From Flavobacterium hydrophilum (GTDB taxonomy: Bacteria; Bacteroidota; Bacteroidia; Flavobacteriales; Flavobacteriaceae): DNA of 64,000 nt. A program made the position numbers and the translations under genes. The stretch spans positions 1 to 64,000 of the forward strand of contig NZ_QJHL01000006.1 of assembly GCF_003202405.1 (NCBI RefSeq). The letters are read 5' to 3'. Under the pieces are notes generated by a model that worked only from the letters and a program-made list of their open reading frames with translations, was not told where the DNA came from and searched no databases. Below, in pieces: positions 15,015 through 24,234 of this stretch; within the stretch, counting starts at the first letter, position 1, and every line of letters starts with the position of its first letter.

Positions 15015-17471
15015 TTAATTTTGTTCATTATTAAAAAATTGATCAAGAGAACTTAAATCTAAGATATTTACAGTTCGGGCTTTACTGCCTTCAAAAGGCC
15101 CGACAATTCCGGCTGCTTCCAGCTGATCAATCAGACGGCCAGCTCTGTTGTAACCTAATTTTAATTTTCTTTGCAATAATGAAGCTGAACCTTGTTGAGC
15201 ATTGACAATGATTTCTGCAGCTTCCCTAAATAAAGTATCTCTTTCAGAAATATCCATATCAAGATTAATGCCAGTTTCCTCTCCAACAAACTCAGGAAGC
15301 AAATAAGCTGTGGCATACGCTTTTTGTGAACCAATAAAATCTGTAATTTTTTCGACCTCAGGAGTATCAATGAAAGCACACTGAACACGGACCACATCGT
15401 TACCGTTTGTATATAATAAATCTCCACGTCCAATTAACTGATCGGCACCTTGAGTATCTAGAATAGTTCTCGAGTCAATTTTTGAGGTTACCCTAAAAGC
15501 AATCCTTGCAGGGAAGTTGGCTTTGATTAAACCTGTAATTACATTTACAGATGGTCTTTGTGTAGCTATAATTAAGTGAATACCAATAGCACGGGCTAAC
15601 TGCGCCAGACGGGCAATCGGAATCTCAACTTCCTTACCGGCAGTCATAATCAAATCGGCGAACTCATCGACAACTAAAACAATGTAAGGTAGAAATCGGT
15701 GACCGGCTTCTGGGTTTAATTTTCTTGATTTGAATTTCTCGTTGTATTCCTTGATGTTACGAACCATAGCATCTTTTAATAAAGAATAACGGTTGTCCAT
15801 TTCGGTACAAAGAGAATTTAAAGTATTGACTACTTTGGCATTGTCAGTAATAATGGCGTCTTCTGTATCCGGAAGTTTCGCTAAGTAATGTCTTTCAATT
15901 TTATTGAAAAGGGTAAGCTCTACTTTTTTCGGATCTACTAAAACAAATTTAACCTCGGCTGGATGTTTTTTGTATAAAAGCGAAGTTAATACAGCATTCA
16001 GTCCAACAGATTTTCCTTGTCCTGTAGCACCTGCCATCAAAAGGTGAGGCATTTTGGCCAAATCGACAACAAAAGTTTCGTTGGAAATAGTTTTTCCTAA
16101 AGCAATTGGCAGTTCCATTTCAGCTTCCTGAAATTTAGCTGATCCGATAACGCTTTTCATCGAAACCATAGTGGGGTTTTTGTTCGGAACCTCAATACCG
16201 ATAGTTCCTTTTCCTGGAATTGGTGCAATAATACGAATTCCTAAAGCAGATAAAGAGAGTGCAATGTCATCTTCTAAACTCTTAATTTTAGAAATTCTGA
16301 TTCCCGCTTCCGGTACAATTTCATATAAGGTTACAGACGGTCCAACTGTTGCTTTTATCTGTGCAATTTCAATTTTATAATTGCGAAGTGTATCTACAAT
16401 TCTGTTTTTATTTTCTTCTAATTCTTCCTGATTAATGGTAATTCCGCCGGTCGAATATTCTTTTAATAAATCGATGGTTGGGAATTTATAATTGGACAAA
16501 TCCAAAGTTGGGTCGAATAATCCGAAATCTGCGACTAAACGCGATGCCAGATTTTCTTCGATAATATCTTCTTCTTCAGGTTTCTCGATAACCAATTCTT
16601 CGTTGTGATGCACTGTAGGAGTTGTGCTCACTGGATTGATATCCATCTGAACGGGTTTTAAAATCGGATTCAAATCGATTTCTGATGAATTTGAAATCGT
16701 AGGTTTTAATGCCTCTTTGTTAATCTCGAATTGTGTGTCTTCGGTTTTTAAATGAATATTGTCTAATTCAGGATCTTCTTCCTCAATGGCAAATTCTTCT
16801 AAATTATAAGCGCTTTCAGGTTGTGGAGACGTTTTTATAGCGTTTAATTCTGATTTTAATTCATTTTTGGTGGAATCAAAATAAGACTGGATTTTTTCAG
16901 GAGATACCTTTATTTTAAAAATCAGATACACAATTAATCCGAAAAGCAGTGTCAGTAAAGTTCCTGTTTTTCCGATATAATCCTGAAGGAATAAGTTAAG
17001 TTCATACCCAATTATACCACCTAGTTCAGGGGCTGATGTGGCAAAAAAACCAAATAATATGGAAACAATTATTATGGCAAATAAATCCCAGAACCAGGTA
17101 CTTTTTAGCTTTTTGGTTGACATTTCTAAAGCCAAAAATAATCCTGTAAGGAAAAATAGACGTACAAAAATAAAGGAAGCAATACCAAAACCTTTATATA
17201 CGATTAAATCGGCAAGATAGGCCCCGAATTTTCCGAGCCAGTTTTGCACCACTTCAGTACGATCGTCCAGATGACTGACAGCACTTTGATCAGTCTGCCA
17301 TTGCCCGTTGATATAAAAAGAAATAAAGGCAACTAATAATGCAATAGAAAATAATACTAAAAGGCAGCCTAAAACAAATTTTTGTTGTTTGGATAAATTC
17401 CAGGACCTTTTAGTATCGGTTTTTGATTCGTTTTTTTTGTCTGTAGTTTCTTTTTTGGTTGTTTTTGCCAT
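15015..17471 (-). CDS. ftsK: FtsK/SpoIIIE DNA translocase
   Basis: 818 residues. Four membrane helices lie in the first ~190 residues, then an acidic, low-complexity linker (~200-330), then the motor domain. Walker A is GATGQGKSVGLN, Walker B is the hydrophobic YIVLVVDEFADLI, and a conserved ATQRPSVNVITGLIKANFP loop follows. The C-terminal gamma winged helix is present (LLQRKLKLGYNRAGRLIDQLEAAGIVGP) and directs movement along oriented sequences. It pumps chromosome ends through the closing septum. The start is 20 bp from the dgkA stop. Confidence 0.96.
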   Translation of the reverse strand: MAKTTKKETTDKKNESKTDTKRSWNLSKQQKFVLGCLLVLFSIALLVAFISFYINGQWQTDQSAVSHLDDRTEVVQNWLGKFGAYLADLIVYKGFGIASFIFVRLFFLTGLFLALEMSTKKLKSTWFWDLFAIIIVSILFGFFATSAPELGGIIGYELNLFLQDYIGKTGTLLTLLFGLIVYLIFKIKVSPEKIQSYFDSTKNELKSELNAIKTSPQPESAYNLEEFAIEEEDPELDNIHLKTEDTQFEINKEALKPTISNSSEIDLNPILKPVQMDINPVSTTPTVHHNEELVIEKPEEEDIIEENLASRLVADFGLFDPTLDLSNYKFPTIDLLKEYSTGGITINQEELEENKNRIVDTLRNYKIEIAQIKATVGPSVTLYEIVPEAGIRISKIKSLEDDIALSLSALGIRIIAPIPGKGTIGIEVPNKNPTMVSMKSVIGSAKFQEAEMELPIALGKTISNETFVVDLAKMPHLLMAGATGQGKSVGLNAVLTSLLYKKHPAEVKFVLVDPKKVELTLFNKIERHYLAKLPDTEDAIITDNAKVVNTLNSLCTEMDNRYSLLKDAMVRNIKEYNEKFKSRKLNPEAGHRFLPYIVLVVDEFADLIMTAGKEVEIPIARLAQLARAIGIHLIIATQRPSVNVITGLIKANFPARIAFRVTSKIDSRTILDTQGADQLIGRGDLLYTNGNDVVRVQCAFIDTPEVEKITDFIGSQKAYATAYLLPEFVGEETGINLDMDISERDTLFREAAEIIVNAQQGSASLLQRKLKLGYNRAGRLIDQLEAAGIVGPFEGSKARTVNILDLSSLDQFFNNEQN

Positions 17472-17491
17472 TCTTGCGTATCCTGTTTTGC

Positions 17492-17866
17492 CTATATAAA
17501 TTTTGGTATATAAATAATCAAGCCTATTGCTATTGCTGTCATTGCGGCAAAAAATACTGCTCCGGCAGCAATATCTTTAATAAATCCGATTTTCTCGTGG
17601 TAACTTGGGTGAATAAAATCGGCTACTTTTTCTACAGCTGTATTTAATCCTTCTACACTTAATACAAGACCAATTGCAAAGATTTGAAAAAGCCATTCTT
17701 CATGAGAAATGTCAAAATAAAAACCGGCAATAGTCAGTAGTATTCCAAGAGAAAACTGTACCATAACGCTGTGTTCGGTACTGATTAATTTTACAGCTCC
17801 CTTAAAAGCGTATGTCACGCTTTTAAGTCGGCCTTTAACAAAAGTATTGTCTTTTTGAAATTCCAT
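17492..17866 (-). CDS. dgkA: Diacylglycerol kinase family membrane protein
   Basis: 124 residues with three membrane helices and the prokaryotic DAGK signature EGLNTAVEKVADFI. An amphipathic N-terminal helix contains RLKSVTYAFKGAVKLISTEH. It phosphorylates diacylglycerol or, as in many Gram-positive and Bacteroidetes members, possibly undecaprenol. The sequence alone does not decide the lipid substrate. It is 9 bp downstream of tpx and 20 bp upstream of ftsK, so it is an operon member. A role in recycling lipid carriers for cell-wall growth fits the neighbours. Confidence 0.9.
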   Translation of the reverse strand: MEFQKDNTFVKGRLKSVTYAFKGAVKLISTEHSVMVQFSLGILLTIAGFYFDISHEEWLFQIFAIGLVLSVEGLNTAVEKVADFIHPSYHEKIGFIKDIAAGAVFFAAMTAIAIGLIIYIPKFI

Positions 17867-17875
17867 TTAATGGGA

Positions 17876-18373
17876 TTATAATGCTGCTAAAGCTGCTTCG
17901 TAATTTGGTTCGTTAGCAATTTCAGCAACTTGTTCTGTATGTACCACTTTTCCGTCTGCATCAACTACGATGATAGCTCTTGAAAGTAAACCTGCTAATG
18001 GTCCGTCAACGATATCTAAACCGTTTGCTTTACCAAAAGAACCTTCCTGAAAATCTGACAAGTTTACTACATTTTCTAAACCTTCAGCTCCACAAAAACG
18101 TTTTTGGGCGAATGGCAGATCTCTGGAAATACATAAAACAGTTGTGTTGTCTAAATTACTTGCACTTTCATTGAATTTTCTAACAGAAGTAGCACAAGTT
18201 CCTGTGTCAATACTTGGGAAGATGTTTAAAACTAATTTTTTACCGGTGAAGTTGCTTAATGAAGCTACTGATAAATCGTTTTGTACTAATTTGAAATCAG
18301 CTAATTGCGATCCAATTGTTGGTAATTCCCCTGAAGTATGAATAGGATTTCCTCCTAAAGTTATTGAAGCCAT
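17876..18373 (-). CDS. tpx: Thiol peroxidase Tpx
   Basis: 165 residues, the usual Tpx length. Peroxidatic C60 sits in SIDTGTCATSVRKFN and resolving C94 in FAQKRFCGAEGLENV, matching C61/C95 of E. coli Tpx. It reduces lipid and hydrogen peroxides using thioredoxin. The start ATG lies ~27 bp downstream of a TACTTTTG -10 element. It is the first gene of the leftward operon continuing into dgkA and ftsK. It complements the peroxiredoxin/thioredoxin group on the other side of the 18.4-18.9 kb gap. Confidence 0.95.
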   Translation of the reverse strand: MASITLGGNPIHTSGELPTIGSQLADFKLVQNDLSVASLSNFTGKKLVLNIFPSIDTGTCATSVRKFNESASNLDNTTVLCISRDLPFAQKRFCGAEGLENVVNLSDFQEGSFGKANGLDIVDGPLAGLLSRAIIVVDADGKVVHTEQVAEIANEPNYEAALAAL

Positions 18374-18399
18374 GTTTTTTATTTAAATTAAATGAGGTT

Positions 18400-18407
18400 C
18401 AAAAGTA
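18400..18407 (-). promoter_or_regulatory. -10 element upstream of tpx
   Basis: Minus strand TACTTTTG (TAnnTTTG), 27 bp before the tpx start. No TTG is visible at the right -33 distance, so only the -10 is called. Confidence 0.5.
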
Positions 18408-18511
18408 AGGATTAATATTTGAATCTAAAAGTATTTGTTGCGGGTTGTGATGACAATTAGGTGAGTTTTAAGATAACGAAAATTTGTAAATTTTAGTATT
18501 TTCAATATCAG

Positions 18512-18820
18512 TCTGAGCGTAGTCGAAGACGTTCTTTGTTCTAAAGCCTTCGATTCGTTCAGGATGATAAAAATTTTGGTCTATCTCTTTATTCTATCAT
18601 CTTTTCTCTATTTTCTTTTTTCCGCGAGAGGGATGGGAGCAGGCTACCGAAGTAGCGCGGACAGCCCGACAGCATCCCGATGAAAGGGCGTATATGCTCA
18701 AAGAAAGTTTGCCCCTTCATCGGGATGGTGGCTCGCCCAAAATAATTAGATAATTAGATAATTGATTATGATTTTGTCGATTTACTTTGCGGGGCTTCGA
18801 CTCTGCTCAGCCTGACAAAG
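18512..18820. repeat. REP-like repeats in the tpx-side gene gap
   Basis: The 18374-18917 gap has no gene. It carries CTGAGCGTAGTCGAAG near 18513 and its inverted relative CTTCGACTCTGCTCAG near 18786, with a shorter relative near 18547. Between them, CATCCCGATGAA and TTCATCGGGATG form a long hairpin (about 18673-18727). The shared core GGCTGAGCnnAGTCGAAG is of REP type. Confidence 0.6.
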
Positions 18821-18859
18821 ATTGCCTGAAAACTGAGACTGAATACTGTAAATAAAAAA

Positions 18860-18884
18860 AAGCGTCCCTAAAATAGAAACGCTT
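18860..18884 (-). terminator. Terminator after the peroxide-response group
   Basis: Minus strand stem AAGCGT / ACGCTT with a 13-nt loop, followed by eight U residues, 34 bp beyond the stop of the 85-residue gene. Confidence 0.7.
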
Positions 18885-18917
18885 CTTCAGTTGTTTTTCG
18901 TTTTTTTAAGTGGCCGA

Positions 18918-19175
18918 CTATTTGTCGATAGAACCTAAAACACGTTTCATAAACGTATTTAAAGCTTCTTTTTTATCTGTTCCCTGGGCAACCAATTTTT
19001 GTACTTCAAGAGCGCCGTACATATTCGAAATCAATTCGCCGATTACGTCTAATTCTTCATCTTTAAGTGAAGGAATTTCAGTCATCGCTTCCAGAACTTC
19101 GATCGTTTCAATGATATAATCCTGGTCGTTTTCTTCGATGAATTGTGTTAAATGCTTTATTACGGGTAATTTCAT
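18918..19175 (-). CDS. Small conserved protein (DUF6952-like), 85 aa
   Basis: Acidic helical protein beginning MKLPVIKHLTQFIEENDQDY. It has no cysteine, signal peptide or membrane segment. I recall small proteins of this type beside peroxiredoxin and thioredoxin genes in Flavobacteriia (DUF6952), but no biochemical role is known to me. It is the last gene of the prx-trx group and is followed by a clear terminator. The 108-bp gap before it contains short repeats of TTTAGACTTTTTAGACTT. A helper role in peroxide defence is suggested only by position. Confidence 0.65.
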   Translation of the reverse strand: MKLPVIKHLTQFIEENDQDYIIETIEVLEAMTEIPSLKDEELDVIGELISNMYGALEVQKLVAQGTDKKEALNTFMKRVLGSIDK

Positions 19176-19283
19176 ATTTAGACTTCTTAGATTTTAGACT
19201 CTTTAGACTTTTTAGACTTTTTTAAAGTTTGTAGACAGCATCTAAGATGTCTAAAAATCTAAGCCAGTCTAACTAATCTAAAT

Positions 19284-19592
19284 TTAAGCAATTGCGTTTA
19301 CAAGATCGATTAAAACTTCTTGTTTGTTAGTCTGCATTTCACCAACTAATTGTCCGTTTACGAAGGTTGCGAATGTAGGCAGATTGCTTACATTAGCTAA
19401 TTTTCTTGATTCAGGAGAATTTTCTGCATCAACCAAAACAAAAGTGATAGCTTCATTTTCTGTTGCTAATTTTTTGAATTTTGGTTTCATAATACGGCAA
19501 TTTCCACACCATGAAGCTGAATATTGTACTACTACTTTTTCGTTTTTAGCAACTAAATCTGCTAACGTATCTTCGTTTAAGTCGATTAACAT
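19284..19592 (-). CDS. Thioredoxin family protein with CGNC active site
   Basis: 102 residues from ATG 19592 (MLIDLNEDTL). A longer frame to 19628 adds an implausible leader. It has the thioredoxin fold with SASWCGNCRIMKPKF: C29 and C32 with G-N between them, instead of the classic C-G-P-C. It then has FVLVDAENSPESRKLANVSNLPTFATFVNG, including the cis-proline (LPT). It is cytoplasmic. Lying between the peroxiredoxin and the 85-residue protein, it is the likely electron donor to the peroxiredoxin. The CGNC variant would alter the redox potential. Confidence 0.9.
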   Translation of the reverse strand: MLIDLNEDTLADLVAKNEKVVVQYSASWCGNCRIMKPKFKKLATENEAITFVLVDAENSPESRKLANVSNLPTFATFVNGQLVGEMQTNKQEVLIDLVNAIA

Positions 19593-19758
19593 AGTTTTTT
19601 GAAATTTAAATATCAATTTCAATGTCAAAAATCAATTTTTTAAGTGATTGATATTTGAGTTCAAATTGAAATTATTGTTTGTTTTTGAAGAGAATTATGA
19701 ATTTCAATGGCAAAGTCAAATTGAATGTTGAAATTGCCATTGAAATTGTTATTGCAAA

Positions 19759-20397
19759 TTAGTTTGCGCTTAAGTATTCAGCAGTACTAACTCTGTCTGC
19801 AGACATAGCTTCTTTACCAGCTTCCCAGTTTGCAGGACAAACTTCACCTTTAGTCTGGATGTGTGTGTAAGCATCAACCATTCTTAAGTATTCGTTTACG
19901 TTACGTCCTAATGGCATATCGTTAACACTTTCGTGGAAGATTTTTCCAGTTTCGTCGATTAGGTAAGTAGCTCTGTAAGTTACATTTGAACCTTCTATAA
20001 TAACTGAATCAGTATCTTCGCTGTAGCTTGTAGATTCGATATCTAAAATACCTAAAATGTTAGCTAAGTTACGGTTAGTATCTGCTAAGATTGGGTAAGT
20101 AACACCTTCGATTCCACCATTATTTTTTGGAGTATTTAACCATGCAAAGTGAACCTCGTTTGTGTCGCAAGAAGCTCCGATAACGATAGTATTTCTTTTT
20201 TCAAATTCTGGTAATGCAGCTTGAAAGGCGTGTAATTCAGTTGGACATACAAAAGTAAAATCTTTTGGATACCAGAACAATAGTACTTTTTTGTTGTTGT
20301 TTACTGCTTCTTCAAAGATGTTGATTTTTAAGTTATCACCCATTTCTGAGATAGCATCTACTGCAATACTTGGGAATTTTTTTCCTACTAAAGACAT
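19759..20397 (-). CDS. Peroxiredoxin (AhpC/Prx type, 2-Cys)
   Basis: 212 residues. Peroxidatic C51 lies in KDFTFVCPTELHAFQ, and a C-terminal cysteine lies in GEVCPANWEAGKEAM, the typical 2-Cys pattern with a C-terminal tail. GASCDTNEVHFAWLNTPKNNGG and RATYLIDETGKIFHESVNDMPLGRN are the usual flanking motifs. It detoxifies hydrogen peroxide and organic peroxides, with thioredoxin as reductant. It leads the three-gene group; a TACTTTTG -10 element lies 36 bp upstream. Confidence 0.94.
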   Translation of the reverse strand: MSLVGKKFPSIAVDAISEMGDNLKINIFEEAVNNNKKVLLFWYPKDFTFVCPTELHAFQAALPEFEKRNTIVIGASCDTNEVHFAWLNTPKNNGGIEGVTYPILADTNRNLANILGILDIESTSYSEDTDSVIIEGSNVTYRATYLIDETGKIFHESVNDMPLGRNVNEYLRMVDAYTHIQTKGEVCPANWEAGKEAMSADRVSTAEYLSAN

Positions 20398-20432
20398 AAT
20401 ATTCGTTTTACGTTAAAAATTTATTTCTGGTG

Positions 20433-20440
20433 CAAAAGTA
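20433..20440 (-). promoter_or_regulatory. -10 element upstream of peroxiredoxin gene
   Basis: Minus strand TACTTTTG, identical to the tpx -10. It is 36 bp before the start codon. Confidence 0.5.
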
Positions 20441-20522
20441 GGACATAAGTATAAGTAGTTATAATAAGATGTGATTATAAAAATTTATAAGTTGATAAAT
20501 TTTGACTATTTAAAAATGTAAT

Positions 20523-22136
20523 TTACTGAATATCAATATTCACGGGTAAAATTCCCTTAAAAGTATTTTTCTCTAAAAATTGATTTGCAGCTGTTTTTTG
20601 AAATTCTTCAAAATCCTGATACGCCTGAATCAGTCCTGAAGCTTTTTTAAGATTCGGAATAAGCGGTAAAACGTACGGATTTCCGAAAACGTAAACAATG
20701 CATTTTTTGGTTTCCAATAAATTTGAAAGCAATTCGAAAACTTCATTATTTACTTCGAAATTATTCAAGGGTTTTGCCTTTGGAACAAATAATGAAATGA
20801 TGATGGTTTCGAAGTTTTCTAATTGTTTTTTTATTGAAGAAATATCCGAATCCTCTAAACTTTCAAAAGCAAATTCTGGTGAAGGTAATGTTGTATTTAA
20901 AGTTTTTAAAAATGTGTTTTCTGTATTTTTATATAAACTAAGCTTGGCTAATGTGTTGTTTTTACAAGCTTTAACGGCTAAATCTGAAATTCCGTTGTCT
21001 ATGATTTTTGTGATGCAATTCTGAGCGATTTCAAGATTTAATTTAGAAGCATTTTCGAAATTCAATTCACCAGAAGCAAAAGTTTCATTCGAAAACAATC
21101 CTACTTTTTCTTTTGCTTTTCTAATTCTTTCATAGCTTTCAAAAATACGGTCCGGAGAAGCGTTTTTAAAGATGGCTTCAATTCCTTCCGGAACATTTTC
21201 GGCGAAGCATAAAATATCGTTTCCGGCGTTGAAAGCTTCCCATTCTAATTGTCCTTTAGTTTCGTACAATTTAGAAACGCTGTGCATATTTAAAGCATCA
21301 GAAATTACTAAACCGTCATAACCTAATTTCTCGCGCAAAAGATCCTGAATAATCGGTTTTGATAAAGTTGCCGAAGTATCTTTTCCGTCATTTAAACTCG
21401 GAACAGCTAAATGTCCAATCATAATCGAATCAACATTATTTTCAATTCCTTTGATGAACGGATATAATTCATTTTCTAATAATTCTTCTAAAGTTTCTTT
21501 TAAAACTGGTAATCCCAAGTGTGAATCCACGTTAGTATTTCCGTGTCCGGGAAAATGTTTTAAACAGCCTAAAATGCCAACCTCGGACATTCCTTTTAAA
21601 TATTCAACCGCAAAATGGGCTACTTTTTCTTTGTTTTCACCAAAAGAGCGATATCCAATAACCGGATTATTCGGATTATTATTAATATCAGCCAAAGGCG
21701 ATAAATTATAATGAATTCCGGCTGCTTTTAAATCCAATCCGATTTGTTTTCCAACTTCGTAAATCAGCTTTGAATTGTTTTCAGGCAGAGCACCAAGTGT
21801 GATTGCGTACGGATATTGTGGTGTTTTTTCGATACGCATTGCCAGACCCCATTCGGCATCAATACTAATTAAAAGTGGGGTAGAAGCTGCTTTTTGATAA
21901 CGAACAATCAGCGCTTTGATTTTTTCGTAACTGTCGTCATTAAAAACAATTTTTTGCTTGCTTTCGTAGTTGGTTGCAGCACTTGCACGACTGTGAAAAA
22001 AAGTCAATCCGCCAATATTATAGTCTTTGATAAGGCGTTCGGTTTCCTGAATGTTTTCTTCGGTATCGTTGATGAATACTGCTGGAAAGAAAAATTGTCC
22101 TATTCTTTGTCGTAATGCTTCGGCTGTCATTTTCAT
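20523..22136 (-). CDS. Glycoside hydrolase family 3, NagZ-like beta-N-acetylglucosaminidase
   Basis: 537 residues. The N-terminal TIM barrel carries the NagZ signature KHFPGHGNTNVDSHLGLPVL, whose His and Asp form the acid/base dyad of this clade, and the nucleophile region GLVISDALNMHSV. Residues ~360-537 form an extra C-terminal domain absent from the ~340-residue E. coli NagZ. No signal peptide is seen, so the enzyme is probably cytoplasmic. It would remove GlcNAc from imported GlcNAc-anhydroMurNAc (peptides). It is last in a five-gene run with the AmpG-like transporter and the DigH-like glycosidase, which supports a peptidoglycan-recycling role. Confidence 0.88.
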   Translation of the reverse strand: MKMTAEALRQRIGQFFFPAVFINDTEENIQETERLIKDYNIGGLTFFHSRASAATNYESKQKIVFNDDSYEKIKALIVRYQKAASTPLLISIDAEWGLAMRIEKTPQYPYAITLGALPENNSKLIYEVGKQIGLDLKAAGIHYNLSPLADINNNPNNPVIGYRSFGENKEKVAHFAVEYLKGMSEVGILGCLKHFPGHGNTNVDSHLGLPVLKETLEELLENELYPFIKGIENNVDSIMIGHLAVPSLNDGKDTSATLSKPIIQDLLREKLGYDGLVISDALNMHSVSKLYETKGQLEWEAFNAGNDILCFAENVPEGIEAIFKNASPDRIFESYERIRKAKEKVGLFSNETFASGELNFENASKLNLEIAQNCITKIIDNGISDLAVKACKNNTLAKLSLYKNTENTFLKTLNTTLPSPEFAFESLEDSDISSIKKQLENFETIIISLFVPKAKPLNNFEVNNEVFELLSNLLETKKCIVYVFGNPYVLPLIPNLKKASGLIQAYQDFEEFQKTAANQFLEKNTFKGILPVNIDIQ

Positions 22137-22138
22137 TA

Positions 22139-22588
22139 TTATAAAGTCTTTTTCATGCAGACACTATTATCCATTTTTTCGTAAGGCGGATAATTGGGTA
22201 TTATGGTGTAATTTAATTTTTGGTATAAGTTGATGGCTTCGGGCTGGTTTTTTCCGGTTTCGAGAATGGTGTAGGCATAACCAATTTCTTTCGCCCAAAT
22301 TTCAAGTGCTGCCAAAACTGCCGATGCAATTCCTTTTTTTCTGTGATCAGGATGAACGTACATTCGTTTAATTTCTGTTTTGCCTGGTTCTTTTTCGCGA
22401 AAAGCACCACAGCCAACCGGAATTCCGTTCTCGTAATAAACGATAGTATGTTTTATTTTATCGATTTTATTATATTGATTATAAAACGCATGATCTTCGC
22501 CATCTCTAATCGCTAAATCCTGATCCAATAAAACAACCAGATTTATAAAATCAATATCGTCTGAGTTGGTTCGTTTTAACGCATTCAT
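22139..22588 (-). CDS. GNAT family N-acetyltransferase
   Basis: 149 residues. The acetyl-CoA-binding motif A is visible (KRMYVHPDHRKKGIASAVLAALEIWA), as is motif B (YAYTILETGKNQPEAINLYQKLNYTII). The substrate is unknown. It starts 11 bp after the TPR gene stop and ends 2 bp before the NagZ-like start, so it is firmly in the recycling operon. Acetylation of an amino sugar or a peptide product is conceivable, but that rests only on context. Confidence 0.87.
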   Translation of the reverse strand: MNALKRTNSDDIDFINLVVLLDQDLAIRDGEDHAFYNQYNKIDKIKHTIVYYENGIPVGCGAFREKEPGKTEIKRMYVHPDHRKKGIASAVLAALEIWAKEIGYAYTILETGKNQPEAINLYQKLNYTIIPNYPPYEKMDNSVCMKKTL

Positions 22589-22599
22589 GATAAAGTACT

Positions 22600-22941
22600 T
22601 TATTTCAATTTTGCCTTTTTTTGTTTAGCTAATTGCTTTTTGGTTTCAATTGCTTTTTCCAGTCGGTTTTTGAAGCGAAAGAGTTTTGGGAGTCCTTCCA
22701 AGCGGTCTTGGATTGTGATTTCTTCGTACACAATAATTGCTTTTTCTAAAACCCGAATTTCATTGTCAAGATCCAGTTGGTTTTTGTAAATGTTGGCCAA
22801 TCTGTCATAAGGATGATTTCCTTTAAAGTTTTCCGAGACGTTTTCCTCATACAGTTCAATTGCTTTTTCAAGATTTCCGGTTTTTTCGAACTCAGCTCCT
22901 TTCAGGTTGCGTTCGGCCTGCAAATTTTCATTGATTTCCAT
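22600..22941 (-). CDS. Small TPR-type protein
   Basis: 113 residues, all helical: NLKGAEFEKTGNLEKAIELYEENV matches a TPR unit, NHPYDRLANIYKNQLDLDNEIRVLEKAI a second, and a basic tail ends in KQKKAKLK. No signal peptide. It is 21 bp downstream of the AmpG-like gene. Probably a protein-interaction adaptor; its partner cannot be read from the sequence. Confidence 0.75.
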   Translation of the reverse strand: MEINENLQAERNLKGAEFEKTGNLEKAIELYEENVSENFKGNHPYDRLANIYKNQLDLDNEIRVLEKAIIVYEEITIQDRLEGLPKLFRFKNRLEKAIETKKQLAKQKKAKLK

Positions 22942-22962
22942 AGGTAAAAGTTTGATTTGGGG

Positions 22963-24234
22963 TTAAACTTCTTCTGATTTTTTTCCGAAATCCTTCGGGA
23001 ATATTAAAAAACGTGATAAAATAAGACCTGGAATTGTAGCTATCAAAACCCAAATAAAGAAATTTTGATAACCTAAATAGTGTTGTATATAACCGCTCAA
23101 CATGCCCGGAAGCATCATTCCCATAGCCATAAAGCCGGTTGCCAGTGCATAATGTGCTGTTTTTGATTCTCCTTCGGCAACATGTATTAAAAACATCATG
23201 AAAGCGGTGAAACCAAAACCATATCCGAATTGTTCTAAGATCACAACAGCATAAATGTAATAAATTGATGTTGGGTGAAAAAATGCTAATAAAATGAAAC
23301 CAATTATTGGTAAATGCATCGCAAGAAACATTGGCAACATCCATTTGGTAAGTCCTTGTTTCGAAATCGCAATTCCGCCTAAAATTCCGCCTAAAGTTAA
23401 AGCACCAACGCCAAAAGTTCCATAAATTATTCCAACAGCTTCCGTGTCTAATCCCATTCCGCCTATTTCTTTTCCGTCCAGTAAAAAAGGACTTAGCATT
23501 TTAAGCAGCTGCGATTCTCCTAATCTGAAAACCAGAATAAAAGCCAATACCAATCCGATTTGTTTTTTTTTGAAGAAACTGGCAAATACAGTTGCGAAGT
23601 TTTGATTATGATGTGCTTCTTTATTTTCTACAGCATTAATTTCAGTTTTAGGTGTAAAAATGAAATTGTAAATTGTAATTAATGTCATCAATAAACCAAC
23701 TGCAATCATGGTGTACGACCAGGCTTTTGTATTGTCACCGTATTTGTGTTCCAAATAGCCTGCAAACAAAACGATTAACCCATTTCCGGCTAAAAGTGAA
23801 AGTCGGTAAAAAGTACTTCTGATGCCGAGAAAAAAAGATTGCTGTTCTTTTTTTAATGCCAATAAATAAAAACCATCGCTGGCAATATCATTTGAAGCTG
23901 AAGCAAAAGCCGCTACCCAAAATATTGCTAAACTCATCATGAAAAATCCGTTTGTCGGAATCGTAAAGCCAACCAGTAAAAATGCAATAGAAATGAGTAA
24001 CTGCATCGATAAAAACCATTTTCTTTTGGTTCCGTTCAGTTCAATAAAAGGACTCCAAAGCGGTTTTATAACCCATGGTAAATACAATAAACTGGTGTAA
24101 ACACCAATATCTTCATTGGAAATCCCTAAATTTTTGTACATAATTACCGAAACCGAAATGATGACGGCATAAGGCAATCCGGAAGCGAAATTAAGAAGTG
24201 GGATCCAAGACCAGGGAGTGTTATCTGTTTTCAT
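22963..24234 (-). CDS. AmpG-like MFS transporter (muropeptide permease candidate)
   Basis: 423 residues with ~12 membrane helices. The start WSWIPLLNFASGLPYAVIISVSVIMYKNLG contains the GLPYA-type motif of AmpG/PAT-family permeases, and LPWVIKPLWSPFIE matches the conserved loop after helix 2. AmpG imports GlcNAc-anhydroMurNAc peptides. The gene overlaps the DigH-like gene upstream by 14 bp (translational coupling) and precedes TPR, GNAT and NagZ-like genes. The substrate is inferred from family and operon; other disaccharide substrates are not excluded. Confidence 0.85.
   Translation of the reverse strand: MKTDNTPWSWIPLLNFASGLPYAVIISVSVIMYKNLGISNEDIGVYTSLLYLPWVIKPLWSPFIELNGTKRKWFLSMQLLISIAFLLVGFTIPTNGFFMMSLAIFWVAAFASASNDIASDGFYLLALKKEQQSFFLGIRSTFYRLSLLAGNGLIVLFAGYLEHKYGDNTKAWSYTMIAVGLLMTLITIYNFIFTPKTEINAVENKEAHHNQNFATVFASFFKKKQIGLVLAFILVFRLGESQLLKMLSPFLLDGKEIGGMGLDTEAVGIIYGTFGVGALTLGGILGGIAISKQGLTKWMLPMFLAMHLPIIGFILLAFFHPTSIYYIYAVVILEQFGYGFGFTAFMMFLIHVAEGESKTAHYALATGFMAMGMMLPGMLSGYIQHYLGYQNFFIWVLIATIPGLILSRFLIFPKDFGKKSEEV

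Noticed and set aside
22928..23344. 138-residue ORF inside the AmpG-like gene
   Set aside because: Same strand, other frame, with non-conserved composition; it is a shadow of the transporter.
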